From positions 11,160-75,159 of the forward strand of contig JAHBNG010000069.1 in the NCBI GenBank assembly GCA_019217005.1: a DNA stretch of 64,000 nt, in the 5' to 3' direction. The position numbers were made by a program, and so were the translations under genes. The stretch is from Chloroflexi bacterium TSY. GTDB lineage: Bacteria > Chloroflexota > Anaerolineae > Caldilineales > Caldilineaceae. The notes under the pieces were generated by a model, which made no database searches, was not told the origin of the DNA, and saw nothing but the letters and a program-made list of their open reading frames with translations. Shown here piece after piece: positions 54,996 through 64,000 of this stretch (position 1 is the first letter of the stretch; every line of letters starts with the position of its first letter).

Positions 54996-57900
54996 ATGAC
55001 TGAAAACAGTACCCGCAAAGTAACAATAAGAAAGGCTTCTGATTCATCGTCACCCTACCATTCTCGCGAATTCAGACGCAACCTGGCCGTAATCGTTGGT
55101 ATCAACGACTACGGCCGCGGCATCCCCCCGCTGCGCACAGCCCGCCCGGATGCCGAGAGGCTGGCCCGGATTTTGACCGAGGGTCACAGCTATGATGTCA
55201 ATCTGTTAGTCGAAGATGTATCAAGTCAACATCTGACCACTCTACTCCATGAAGAGTTACCCCAACAGATCGGCAAAGACGATCGTTTGCTCTTCTACTT
55301 TGCCGGTCACGGCATTGCGCTCGATGGAGATGACGGCCCCGCAGGCCATCTGATCCCGCAGGATGCCGACGCCGCCAACTCATCAACCTTCCTGCCGATG
55401 AAGACGGTTCATGACGCGCTGACCAAGCTGTCTTGCCGCCACTGCCTGATTATCCTCGATTGCTGCTTCTCTGGTGCCTTTCGCTGGGCAGCCACACGCA
55501 ATCTGGCGACGCCAGGCACCCCACCGCGAGCGTTATGAACGTTCCCGCAGCCCCGCCTGGCAGATTGTCACCTCAGCAGCAGCGATCAGGAAGCGCTTGA
55601 TTCATCACTGGCACAGGCTTCGGCATACGGAACGATGAGGGACGGAATCACTCTCCCTTGCCCAGGCCCTATTCAGTGCGCTGGGGAAGGTGACGCCAAC
55701 GAAGACGGTGTTCTCATCGCCACCGAACTCTATCTTTATCTGCGCGATAACGTGGAAGTTAAAGCCGAAGTTGAGGCGCGACACCAGCAGACGCCTGGTC
55801 TGTGGCCACTCAACAAACATGACAAAGGCGAGTTTATCTTCCTGCTGGGTGAACCAAAGCTTGAGCCGGCGCCGCCATTGACAGCAAAGAATAATCCCTA
55901 TCGCGGCCTCGAAGCCTACAATGAGGAACACGCCAACCTCTTCTTTGGCCGGACAGAACTGATTGAAGCGCTCGCCCAACAGGTTGAAGCACGGCCGCTG
56001 ACCTTGGTCTTAGGTGCATCCGGTACGGGCAAGTCGAGTCTGGTCAAGGCTGGTCTGCTGCCCTATTTGCGGGAGGTGCATCAGAGCAAGCATGCAAAAG
56101 TCGATGCAGAAAACAAGAAAACGAGCAGTCAAAGTGGCACATCATAGCGCCCTTGCGTCCATCAGAAGCCCCTTTGGCTGCGCTAGCACAGTCAATAAAT
56201 GAGCCGACGAGTAAAGGTGGTTATCTGCGAAGAGAGGAGCCAAACGCTGCCTCCATCCAGTTCATCATACAAAATGCTGTCGATCAATGGCTAGCCCAGC
56301 ATTCCGACCAGAAGCTGCTGCTGGTTGGTCGACCACCCTACGCACCGACTTTGAGCCGCAATTTCTGTTGATTCGCCTTGGAAACGCGCGCGGGGTTTGA
56401 TTGTACCGCCCCTCAACCAGGCCGAATTACGAGAGATCATCGAAGGACCGGCAGGTGGCGCGTCCTCTTTTGATCCACCTGAATTGATTGACCAATTGAT
56501 TGATGAAGTCATCCAAACGCCGGGCGCGTTGCCACTACTTTCGTTCACATTAGAACAGCTCTACTTCAAATATCTCAAACGGCAAGAAGCAGCCCAGGCC
56601 GTTGGTGATACGATCGAGCGTGCGCTGACGCAGGAAGACTATGATGACTTGGGTGGTGTTATTGGTTCGCTACGTACGCGGGCGGACGAGGAGTACGACA
56701 AGCTGTCCGACGACGCACATCGAGAGACTATGCAGCGCGTGATGCTGCGTATGGTGGCAGTGGAGGGTGGTGAACTGGCGCGGCGGCGCGTACCACTAGT
56801 GGAGTTAGAGTATCCGAAGGCCACTGAAAATAAACGCGTGAAAGAAATTATTGATCGGTTGATTGAGGCACGGCTACTAGTCAGGGACCGAACCGAGGCA
56901 GGTAGCGCTGAAGAGGCTGAGGTCTACGTCGAACCGGCCCACGACGCGCTGGTACGTGCGTGGGATCGTCTTCTTCGCTGGAAGCAAGGGTTTGAGGAGT
57001 ATCTGTCGTTGCAGCGTACACTTGCCGCAGCCGCCGACGGATGGGCGAGTGAGGGTAGCAACGCAAAGTCTGGCTTGCTTTGGAATAACAATCCGCGGTT
57101 GCCGCAATTGCAGGAGATTCTGGTGCCCGATGCAAGAGGAAATGGAAATGGAAACAATTTTCTGCGCACGGTGCGCCAATCACTGTGGCCATCGACTACG
57201 GTGACGGAGGAGCCGACTTGGCTCAATCGGCGGGAGACCGAGTTTGTGCAGACGAGTGTGGTGCGACGCGCGAATGTATTGAAACGAATCGTGGGAATTA
57301 CGGTTGCAGTAGTGGTGGCGTTGTCTGGATTGACGCTTTATGCTTTCGACCGCCAACAAGAAGCAGTAACACAGACTGGTCTTGCAAATCAGAGATTAGA
57401 AGCTGAATCCACAGCACGCGCGGACGCAGAGATTCAAGAAGAAAAAGCTGTTCAGGCAGCTGAGACTGCTGTTGCAGAGGCTTCGATTGCGCGGTCGCGA
57501 CAGCTTGCTGCTGAATCTTTAGTCCAGTCTCAATCTGGTCAACATGAATTTGCTTCGCTCCTCGCTGTTGAATCAGGGATAGCAGCAGATACATCAGCAG
57601 CATTTTCTGCAATCAGACGTGCGGTTCCAGAGTCAAATCAAAGAAGAAAAGTTTTTTATTCTCCAAGTGGGAGTGTACATCATGCCAAATGGAATGAAGA
57701 TGAATCCAGGATCCTCGCAACGTATGCTACATACGCTGAAGCGGGGGCAATCGTTTGGGATGTTGAAACAAAAGCAGCGCTTTTTAAATTTCAAGATACC
57801 AATAATTGCCGTGCTAGAAATATCTTTCCTTGTTTCGTGGCTCATGCTATATGGAGCAAGGATGAGTCTAAAATCCTTCTATCTGGCAATGAAGGTAGTC

Positions 57901-59837
57901 TTTGGGTTTGGGATCTTAATAGTCAAAGCAGTCGGGCAATCTTGCAAGATTATCCACTTGGATTCAAACATGCGACTTGGAACAATGAAGAGACACAAAT
58001 TCTAACCGTTGATGATGAGAACACCATTCGCACTTGGGATGCTCTTACAGGGAAGGCAGTTTCTACTAAACTCAATGCACAAGAGGTTGTTGACTCAAAA
58101 AAATGGCGTCTTGATCAGGCAATCTCTCTTTCAATTAATAAAGCAGTTCAATCCTCAGTTACAAATGCAATGAGTATGGTTGAATCATTTATGGCTGCAA
58201 CGAACGTACAAAGGTATGTTAGCCATGCAGAATGGAGTACAGATCGGTCGCAGATTCTCTCGTTAGGTAATGAGATAAGTCTATGGGATGTAGATGCTAA
58301 AGAGGAATTACTACATATTGGGCTTGAACAACGCTCGGCTGGCCTAGGGGGAGCAATCTGGTCAGCAAAACTGAATAGAGATGGCTCGCAAATACTCAGC
58401 ACAGGTTGTGATCTTGTTAGTGATCTTGGCATTTGTGGTAGAGGAAGTGTGCATATTTGGAGTACCGAAAACTGGCGTGAAATTCGCCCCTTAGAATCCA
58501 TGACGGAGAGCGATCAGCTCGTGGAATGGAGTCCAGATGGTTCCAAAGTATTTGTACAAGGCGGGCAGACAAAAGCAGATATATGGACCATTCAAACAGG
58601 CGAACATGTCACCCTTAAAACAGCGGGAAATAAAAACTTTAACTATGCAAAATTTAGCAGCGACGGTACTAAGATGGTGACAATCAGCTATAAAGATGCA
58701 ACCAGCTATCAGGACGAAATTGCACAAATTTGGGATGTAAATAATGGTCAAGAATTGATTTCTTACGAATACAATAACTTTATTCATCCATCAGATATTA
58801 GCACGGATGCGTCAATGTTTCTTGCCGTAGGAAATGATGACAACGCGTATATTATGGAAGCGCTTACTGGCTCAACCATTGCAATGGTTGACTTGGAAAA
58901 AAATATCAGGCAGGCCATATGGAACGCCGATGAGTCTCTTATTTTGATCATAGAAGACGGTGGTGTTGCTCGCGTTTGGGATTTTGCAAACAATGAAGAA
59001 GTATTTGTTTTGCCTAAAGAGGATTGTGACGAAAACTTGCCAGATGATTGTTTTTTCTCATATGTATTCAAGTGGGGTAATCGTGAATCAAAAATACTTC
59101 GTGCAGATTTTTCTGGATCAGTTTCGATCTGGGATGTAGAGAAAAGAGCTATGAAAATGGCGCTTACTACCCAGCCTATGGGCGTTGAATTCATTGAATG
59201 GAATAACGATGATACACGTGTGCTTGTAGGTGGCTGTGATGCAATTGATGGGATGGGTAATTGCATTCAAGAGAACATCATCATCATAGATGCCTCGAAC
59301 GGGGCAGAAATAAGTACGTTGCAAGGACCCAGAATCGATGCACAATGGAGTCCTGACGGACGATATATTTTTGCAGATGGACGCGTCTGGATGGTTCAGA
59401 CAGGCCAGGCGTTGATGGATTTGACAGTGCGTGATCGGTATATCTCATCAGCACAATGGAGTATTGACGGCTCGAAGATATTCATCGTTCGTCAGGATGG
59501 TCAGATTGAAAGTTTTTACATAGACATGAATGATGTGGTTAATGCTGCTTGCAAGGCCCTTCCAAGGAATATGACTCAGTATGAATGGGTCGATTTCACC
59601 TTTGAGTCTTATCGCCCAACCTGCCCTGAAGCCCCAATTCCTCCCGATGCTATCGAAGCCGTTACTAACGAAGCTAGAGTTTTTGCCCAAAACGGCAACT
59701 TACCCGCCGCTGCGGAACGGCTCAGTCAGTTAATTCTTTGGTTGCGCCAAAACGGGCAGTTTAATACCTTCGGCACCGAGCGGGCTAGATGGTTGGCGAT
59801 GCTGCAAGGGGGTTGGAATCCGTGGGCAGGGGAGTAG
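54996..59837 (+). pseudogene. Second caspase-nSTAND-TM-WD40 paralogue, degraded
   Basis: It begins MTENSTRKVTIRKASDSSSP with a caspase domain close to that of the first paralogue (FAGHGIALDGDDGPAGHL, LDCCFSGAFRWA). The frame breaks near 55515. Compared with the first gene, many one-base losses lie between 55515 and 55690. The NTPase follows in another frame (LGASGTGKSSLVKAG at 56007-56051), with another break near 56140. A deletion near 56315 has removed the Walker B segment: LLLVG jumps to RPPYAPT instead of IDQFEEL. From 56397 one long frame runs to 59837: rest of NTPase, TM (about 57290-57345), a helical AEASIARSRQLAAES linker, diverged WD40 repeats and a YRPTCPEAPIPPDAIEAV tail domain shared with the third protein. 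Confidence 0.88.
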
Positions 59838-60074
59838 AGGCAGGCAATTACGAACCCAATCAGTTTTCAACGTGTAGCTCGCGGACGGTGTCAAAGTATC
59901 TTTCTGCGGTCGGCTAAATCATAGCGCGAAGCAACTGCAACAATAAAGGTAATGACTAACGGGTCAAGCGACACTGGCACCTGACTCCTAGCCCTTTTAT
60001 TCAACACATTTAACGACACACTGGTTCCATTAACTAATATAATACGCAAATTAAATCATTATGAGGATTAAGCT

Positions 60075-63000
60075 ATGAGTTCTGCACAGACCAAACCTAT
60101 TATCTTCCTTGCCTTTGCCAACGACTCTCAGAGCAGTCAGCGCTATCTACGCAATTTGCCTGAGGAAGCGCGCCGCCTGCAGGAGATACTCGAAGTGACT
60201 GCGTACGAGGAAATGTACGAACTTCTCATACAGCAAAATGTAACAGCGTCTCAGGTATTTAATGTCTTTCAGGACGATCGCTACCGCAATCGAATTGCCA
60301 TCTTTCATTTTAGCGGCCACGCCAACAGTTACCAACTCCTGTTAGAAAGTGCCAGTGGCCACGCTGTTGCTGACGATGGGGAACTCGTCACCTTTCTCGG
60401 TGAACAGACTAGCTTGAACCTGGTCTTCCTTAACGGCTGTTCGACACAGCGCCAGGTGCAGGGGCTAATCGATGCTGGCGTAGACACAGTGATTGCTACC
60501 TCACAAGCGATTGATGATGCAGTGGCCAGCGCCTTTGCGCTGCACTTCTATAGCGGATTGGTCGGTGGCAGCACACTGTTCAACGCCTTCAAGCAGGCAA
60601 CCAATTCAATTCAGACTCAACACGGCGACGACTTGTACAGCCTTTACTCTAGTGACGGGGGCAATGCGCCATCGCTACTGGCTGATCAGCTACCATGGAC
60701 GCTCAACATACGCGATGGAGCGGAGCAGACTGCTGGCTGGAATCTGTCTGAATCAGTGGAATGGCAGACTGGCGGCAAAGGCGCGCCGCTCGCCCACCAA
60801 GATTTGGCATCCGTGGAGGCTGACCAGCTGAAGATGCGTAGCTGGAATGAGGTTGAGCAGTGCCTAATCGAGGAGAACCAACACGAGCGCGAACGACGCC
60901 AACGACTGCATCGCTGGCTGTGGCGGGCGGGTGTAGTCGCTACTGTGGTCATTATCGGGCTTGGTATTTTGGGTTGGCTGCAGTGGAGTGAGGCGCGTGA
61001 AAAAATAGCAATGGCGCAAGCTGAGATTACGAGATCTAATGCAAATGAAGCTGCGGCGTTAACAGCCGCAGCGACGGCTGTAGCTGAAGCTGAAAGCGCA
61101 GAAACTGAGGCGGCAAACGCACTAGCTGCCCAGGCTTCTGCGGAAAGCGAAGCCGCCCTTGCCCGTTCGCGCGAGTTAGCCGCCCGAGCTGCTAATGTCC
61201 TGGCAGACCACGATACTGAACTCGCCCTCGCATTAGCGATTGAAGCGGGCCGCGCAACAGAAGGAATGGACCGCCACGCCCAAGAAGCATTTGACAGTAT
61301 ACGCACAACCATTACCCAGCCAGGACGCAGCCGCCAGGTCTTTTATAGCTACACGGGGTATTTCGATTCGGCGACGTGGAGCGCAGATGAAAGGAGGATC
61401 CTCACCAGCAGTTCTGATGGAACAGTCCGCATCTGGGATGCCAACACCGGCGAAGAGCTCGTCATCCTCGAAAGCCACGAAGAATGGATTCATCAAGCGA
61501 CGTGGAGCGTCGATGAAAGCAAGATCGTCACTAGCAGTTCTGATGGAACGGTCCGCGTCTGGGATGCCAATACCGGCGAAGAACTTGTCATGCTCGAAAG
61601 CCGCGAAGAACGGATTCATCAAGCTTCGTGGAGTGCGGATGGAAGCAAGATTCTCACCGGCAGCTATGATGGAGCGGCCCGCATCTGGGACGCCAATACT
61701 GGCCAGGAACTCGTCATCCTCCAGAGTCACCAAGGGAATATCGGAGATGCTAAATGGAGCGCGGATGAAAGCAAGATCCTCACCAGAGGCGCTGACAAGA
61801 GAGTTCGCATTTGGGATGCCGACACTGGCGAGGAACTGGTCACACTTCATGGTCACGAAGAGGCGGTTAATCAGGCAATGTGGAGTGCGGATGGAAGCAA
61901 GGTTCTCACTAGCGGTTCTGACAAGACGGCCCGTATTTGGGACGCCAACACTGGCGAGGAACTCGTCATCCTCCAAGGCCACCAAGGGCCTGTCACGCAC
62001 GCAATATGGAGTCAAGATGAATCCAAAGTACTTACCACTAGCTGTGATGATTTTGATCCGCCCAAGAGTTGTCACCGGAGTACGGTCCGCATCTGGGATG
62101 CTAATACTAGCGAGGAACTAGTCATCCTACAGGGCCATACGAATTGGATCAGGCAGGCTGAGTGGAACACGAATGAAAGCAAAGTCCTTACCAGCAGCGA
62201 TGACATAACGGCCCGCATTTGGGATGTCAACACCGGCCAGGAACTGCTCACCCTTCAGGGCATTCTCACAAATTACTCGGATGAGATCAGTCAAGCGACG
62301 TGGAGCGCAGATGGAAGCAAGGTCCTTACCAGCAACTCTGATGGAACAGCCCGTATCTGGGACGCCGACACCGGTGAGGAACAGGTCATCCTCAAAGGGC
62401 ACCAAGGGGCTACTCGGCAGGCGACATGGAGCGCAGATGAAAGTAAGGTCCTCACCAGGGGCTCTGATGGAACGGCCCGCATTTGGGATGTTAACACTGG
62501 ACAGGAACCGATCGTTCTCCAAGGCCATCAAGAGGCTGTCTATCAAGCGACGTGGAGCGCAGATGAAAGTAAGGTTCTCACCGGCAGCGATGACCAGACG
62601 GCCCGCATTTGGGATGCCAACAGCGGCCAGGAACTGATCATTCTCCAAGGCCACCAAGAACGGGTTTGGCAGGTGATCTGGAGCGCGGATGAAAGCAAGG
62701 TCCTCACGAGCAGCTATGATGGAACGGTCCGCATCTGGGATGCCAACACCGGTGAGGAACTGCTCATCCTATGGGGCCACAAAGGGAATATTAGTCAGGC
62801 TGAGTGGAGTGCAGATGAAAGCATGGTCCTCACCAGCAGCTCTGACAAGACGGCCCGCATTTGGGATGCCAACAGCGGCCAGGAACTGATCATCTTCGAA
62901 GGCCACCAAGAGGCTATCAATCAGGCGATGTGGAGCACAGACGAAAGCAAGATCCTTACCAGCAGCTATGATGGAACGGTCCGCATCTGGGATTCCAACA

Positions 63001-64000
63001 GCGGCGAGGAGCTGCTCATCCTGTGGGGCCACCCAGGGCCTGTCTGGCAGGCAACGTGGAGTCAAGATGAATCAAAAATCCTTACCACCGTTTGTGATGA
63101 TCCTATTGGCACTAAGGGTTGCCACCGGAGTACGGCCCGCATCTGGGATGCTAATAGCGGCGAGGAACTGGTCGTCCTCAAAGGTCACGAAGGGGCTACC
63201 CGGCAGGCTGAGTGGAGCGCAGATGGAAGCAAAGTTCTTACCGGCAGTGACGACGATGCAGTGCGTATCTGGGACGCCAACACCGGCGAGGAACTGCTCA
63301 TCCTTCATGGTCATACGGGTGGGATCAGTCAGGTGACATGGAACGCATATGAAAACAAGGTCCTCACCAGCAGCTATGATGGAACAGTGCAAATTTGGCA
63401 TGTGCAGATGCATGCTCTTGTGGTTGCAGCCTGTACCCAAACCGCACGTAACCTGAATTGGGGCGAATGGAATCGCTTCATGGATGAACCATACCGTCCG
63501 ACTTGTACTGCTGCACCGATTCCCCCCGATGTGATCGAAGCAATTCAGCAGCAGGCACGCGTGCAGTTACAGAGTGGAGCGCCTATCGCCGCGACTGCAA
63601 AGTTGCAGCAACTAAACGGTTGGTTGCAGGAAAGTGGTCAATTTAAGAGCTTTGGCGTCGAGCCAGAACCCTTTGTTGCTTCCGTGCGAGTCGAAGAGGC
63701 CCGTACGCTGGCCCAAGATGGCAAGGTGGATGAAGCGATTGTCAGGTTCGAAGAGGCTTTGGACCTCGATCCTGACATAGAGATTGAGCCGGAGCAGATT
63801 CTGAAAGAGCTTGCAGTTCCTACACTTGTCGAACAAGGACGAAGTCTTGCTAAGTTAGGCGAGGTCACCAGTGCCACCCTCAAGTTTGAAGAAGCCCTGA
63901 AATTAGATGAATCGTTGGAGATAGTGCCTGAGCAAAAGGCATTTGATATACTCAGTAGATCCAAATTTGGCGTTTTTGGCGATTTTCAGTCGAGATTGCA
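60075..64000 (+). CDS. CHAT-TM-WD40 giant protein, partial, 3' end entered by MITE-B
   Basis: 1308 codons are open to the right edge. Domains: CHAT-type caspase-like protease (about 8-215; H82 in HFSGHAN, C122 in LNGCST), one TM helix (about 281-304, LWRAGVVATVVIIGLGILGW), an Ala/Glu-rich helical linker with ARSRELAARA...ELALALAIEAGR, then 16 WD40 units of about 42 residues (about 430-1115; consensus ATWSADESKVLTSSSDGTARIWD). A tail follows: YRPTCTAAPIPPDVIEAI, also in the second paralogue, then two TPR-like segments (VDEAIVRFEEALDLDPDIEI and TSATLKFEEALKLD). No STAND NTPase is present. The final 16 residues are read from MITE-B (from 63952). The ATG at 60075 has GAGGATTAAGCT upstream. Confidence 0.92.
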   Translation, partial: MSSAQTKPIIFLAFANDSQSSQRYLRNLPEEARRLQEILEVTAYEEMYELLIQQNVTASQVFNVFQDDRYRNRIAIFHFSGHANSYQLLLESASGHAVADDGELVTFLGEQTSLNLVFLNGCSTQRQVQGLIDAGVDTVIATSQAIDDAVASAFALHFYSGLVGGSTLFNAFKQATNSIQTQHGDDLYSLYSSDGGNAPSLLADQLPWTLNIRDGAEQTAGWNLSESVEWQTGGKGAPLAHQDLASVEADQLKMRSWNEVEQCLIEENQHERERRQRLHRWLWRAGVVATVVIIGLGILGWLQWSEAREKIAMAQAEITRSNANEAAALTAAATAVAEAESAETEAANALAAQASAESEAALARSRELAARAANVLADHDTELALALAIEAGRATEGMDRHAQEAFDSIRTTITQPGRSRQVFYSYTGYFDSATWSADERRILTSSSDGTVRIWDANTGEELVILESHEEWIHQATWSVDESKIVTSSSDGTVRVWDANTGEELVMLESREERIHQASWSADGSKILTGSYDGAARIWDANTGQELVILQSHQGNIGDAKWSADESKILTRGADKRVRIWDADTGEELVTLHGHEEAVNQAMWSADGSKVLTSGSDKTARIWDANTGEELVILQGHQGPVTHAIWSQDESKVLTTSCDDFDPPKSCHRSTVRIWDANTSEELVILQGHTNWIRQAEWNTNESKVLTSSDDITARIWDVNTGQELLTLQGILTNYSDEISQATWSADGSKVLTSNSDGTARIWDADTGEEQVILKGHQGATRQATWSADESKVLTRGSDGTARIWDVNTGQEPIVLQGHQEAVYQATWSADESKVLTGSDDQTARIWDANSGQELIILQGHQERVWQVIWSADESKVLTSSYDGTVRIWDANTGEELLILWGHKGNISQAEWSADESMVLTSSSDKTARIWDANSGQELIIFEGHQEAINQAMWSTDESKILTSSYDGTVRIWDSNSGEELLILWGHPGPVWQATWSQDESKILTTVCDDPIGTKGCHRSTARIWDANSGEELVVLKGHEGATRQAEWSADGSKVLTGSDDDAVRIWDANTGEELLILHGHTGGISQVTWNAYENKVLTSSYDGTVQIWHVQMHALVVAACTQTARNLNWGEWNRFMDEPYRPTCTAAPIPPDVIEAIQQQARVQLQSGAPIAATAKLQQLNGWLQESGQFKSFGVEPEPFVASVRVEEARTLAQDGKVDEAIVRFEEALDLDPDIEIEPEQILKELAVPTLVEQGRSLAKLGEVTSATLKFEEALKLDESLEIVPEQKAFDILSRSKFGVFGDFQSRL
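63952..64000 (+). repeat. MITE-B copy 2 (cut by the window edge), inside the CHAT-WD40 gene
   Basis: The last 49 bp match 2741-2789 with a single T-to-G difference, starting with the same TCAGTAGATCCAAATTT end. The element therefore begins within the coding sequence of the CHAT-WD40 protein. Its right end and TSD lie outside the window. Confidence 0.85.

Noticed and set aside
61350..63410. Regularly spaced repeats as a possible CRISPR array
   Set aside because: The period of about 126 bp is coding, in frame throughout and matches WD40 units. There are no unique spacers.
61233..63440. Long minus-strand frames and shifted plus frames across the WD40 array
   Set aside because: They arise from the near-identical 126-bp repeats of the CHAT-WD40 gene. 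Repetitive antisense frames are a known artefact and lack starts or RBS.
1..64000. tRNA, rRNA, riboswitch or CRISPR loci
   Set aside because: I looked for cloverleaf termini, conserved rRNA words and short regular direct repeats and found none. A covariance-model scan was not possible, so small RNAs may be missed.

Overview
The window looks like an accessory-rich stretch of a bacterial chromosome, probably from a Chloroflexota lineage (Caldilineaceae/Anaerolineae-like). That placement is inferred from gene content: several SBP/MalF/MalG-type sugar ABC transporters with Tat-like lipoprotein binding proteins, a Cys-type sulfatase, a PhyH-type dioxygenase, a delta-60 repeat protein, an ASPIC/UnbV protein and giant caspase/STAND/WD40 proteins. 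There is no rRNA or tRNA to confirm it. Base composition is near 50% GC, except for a visibly GC-richer methyltransferase gene (40.5-41.3 kb).

Layout. 0-3.5 kb: mostly non-coding and repeat-rich, with one small TPR-like gene. 3.5-8.2 kb: aminotransferase, Kir-type K+ channel, a pair of zinc-ligand-free ribosomal proteins (S14 and L36), sulfatase. 8.3-31.9 kb, nearly all on the minus strand: delta-60 protein, ASPIC/UnbV lipoprotein, aldo/keto reductase, two complete sugar ABC transporter sets, PhyH protein, COG0523 GTPase, two dehydrogenases and a truncated FAD monooxygenase. 31.9-41.3 kb: cyclase-family protein, an ArsR-type regulator under a very clear promoter/operator, cupin, large membrane proteins (GT39-like, LPG-synthase-TM-like), and a C39-like peptidase with its partner. 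41.3-44.9 kb: a third ABC transporter. 45.8-64 kb: three giant caspase-like proteins (caspase-nSTAND-TM-WD40, a degraded paralogue, CHAT-TM-WD40) with a secreted SH3b/TolB-propeller protein between the first two.

The main theme is gene breakage by mobile DNA. Four insertion sequences have clear ends and target duplications: 10814-12479 (8-bp TSD), 19704-21258 (7-bp), 24431-25666 (TA; IS630-like) and 27316-28810 (6-bp). A 155-bp MITE (MITE-A, four sites, always 8-bp TSD) has ends resembling those of the 10814-12479 IS and is probably mobilised by it. A 217-bp MITE (MITE-B) lies at 2741-2957 and again across the window end. Removing each insertion plus one TSD copy restores a single reading frame in five host genes: the ASPIC/UnbV gene, two MalG-type permeases, PhyH and the caspase-STAND-WD40 gene. 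All three ABC transporters carry damage, and all three caspase-like giants are disrupted. Several families of small palindromic repeats are scattered between genes.

The most interesting system is the 45.8-64 kb locus: three adjacent membrane-anchored caspase-fold/WD40 proteins, of the type proposed to act as suicide or defence effectors, each independently broken. This could mean relaxed selection or active silencing of a toxic module. Small frameshifts could in part be assembly errors; the IS/MITE insertions with exact TSDs could not.
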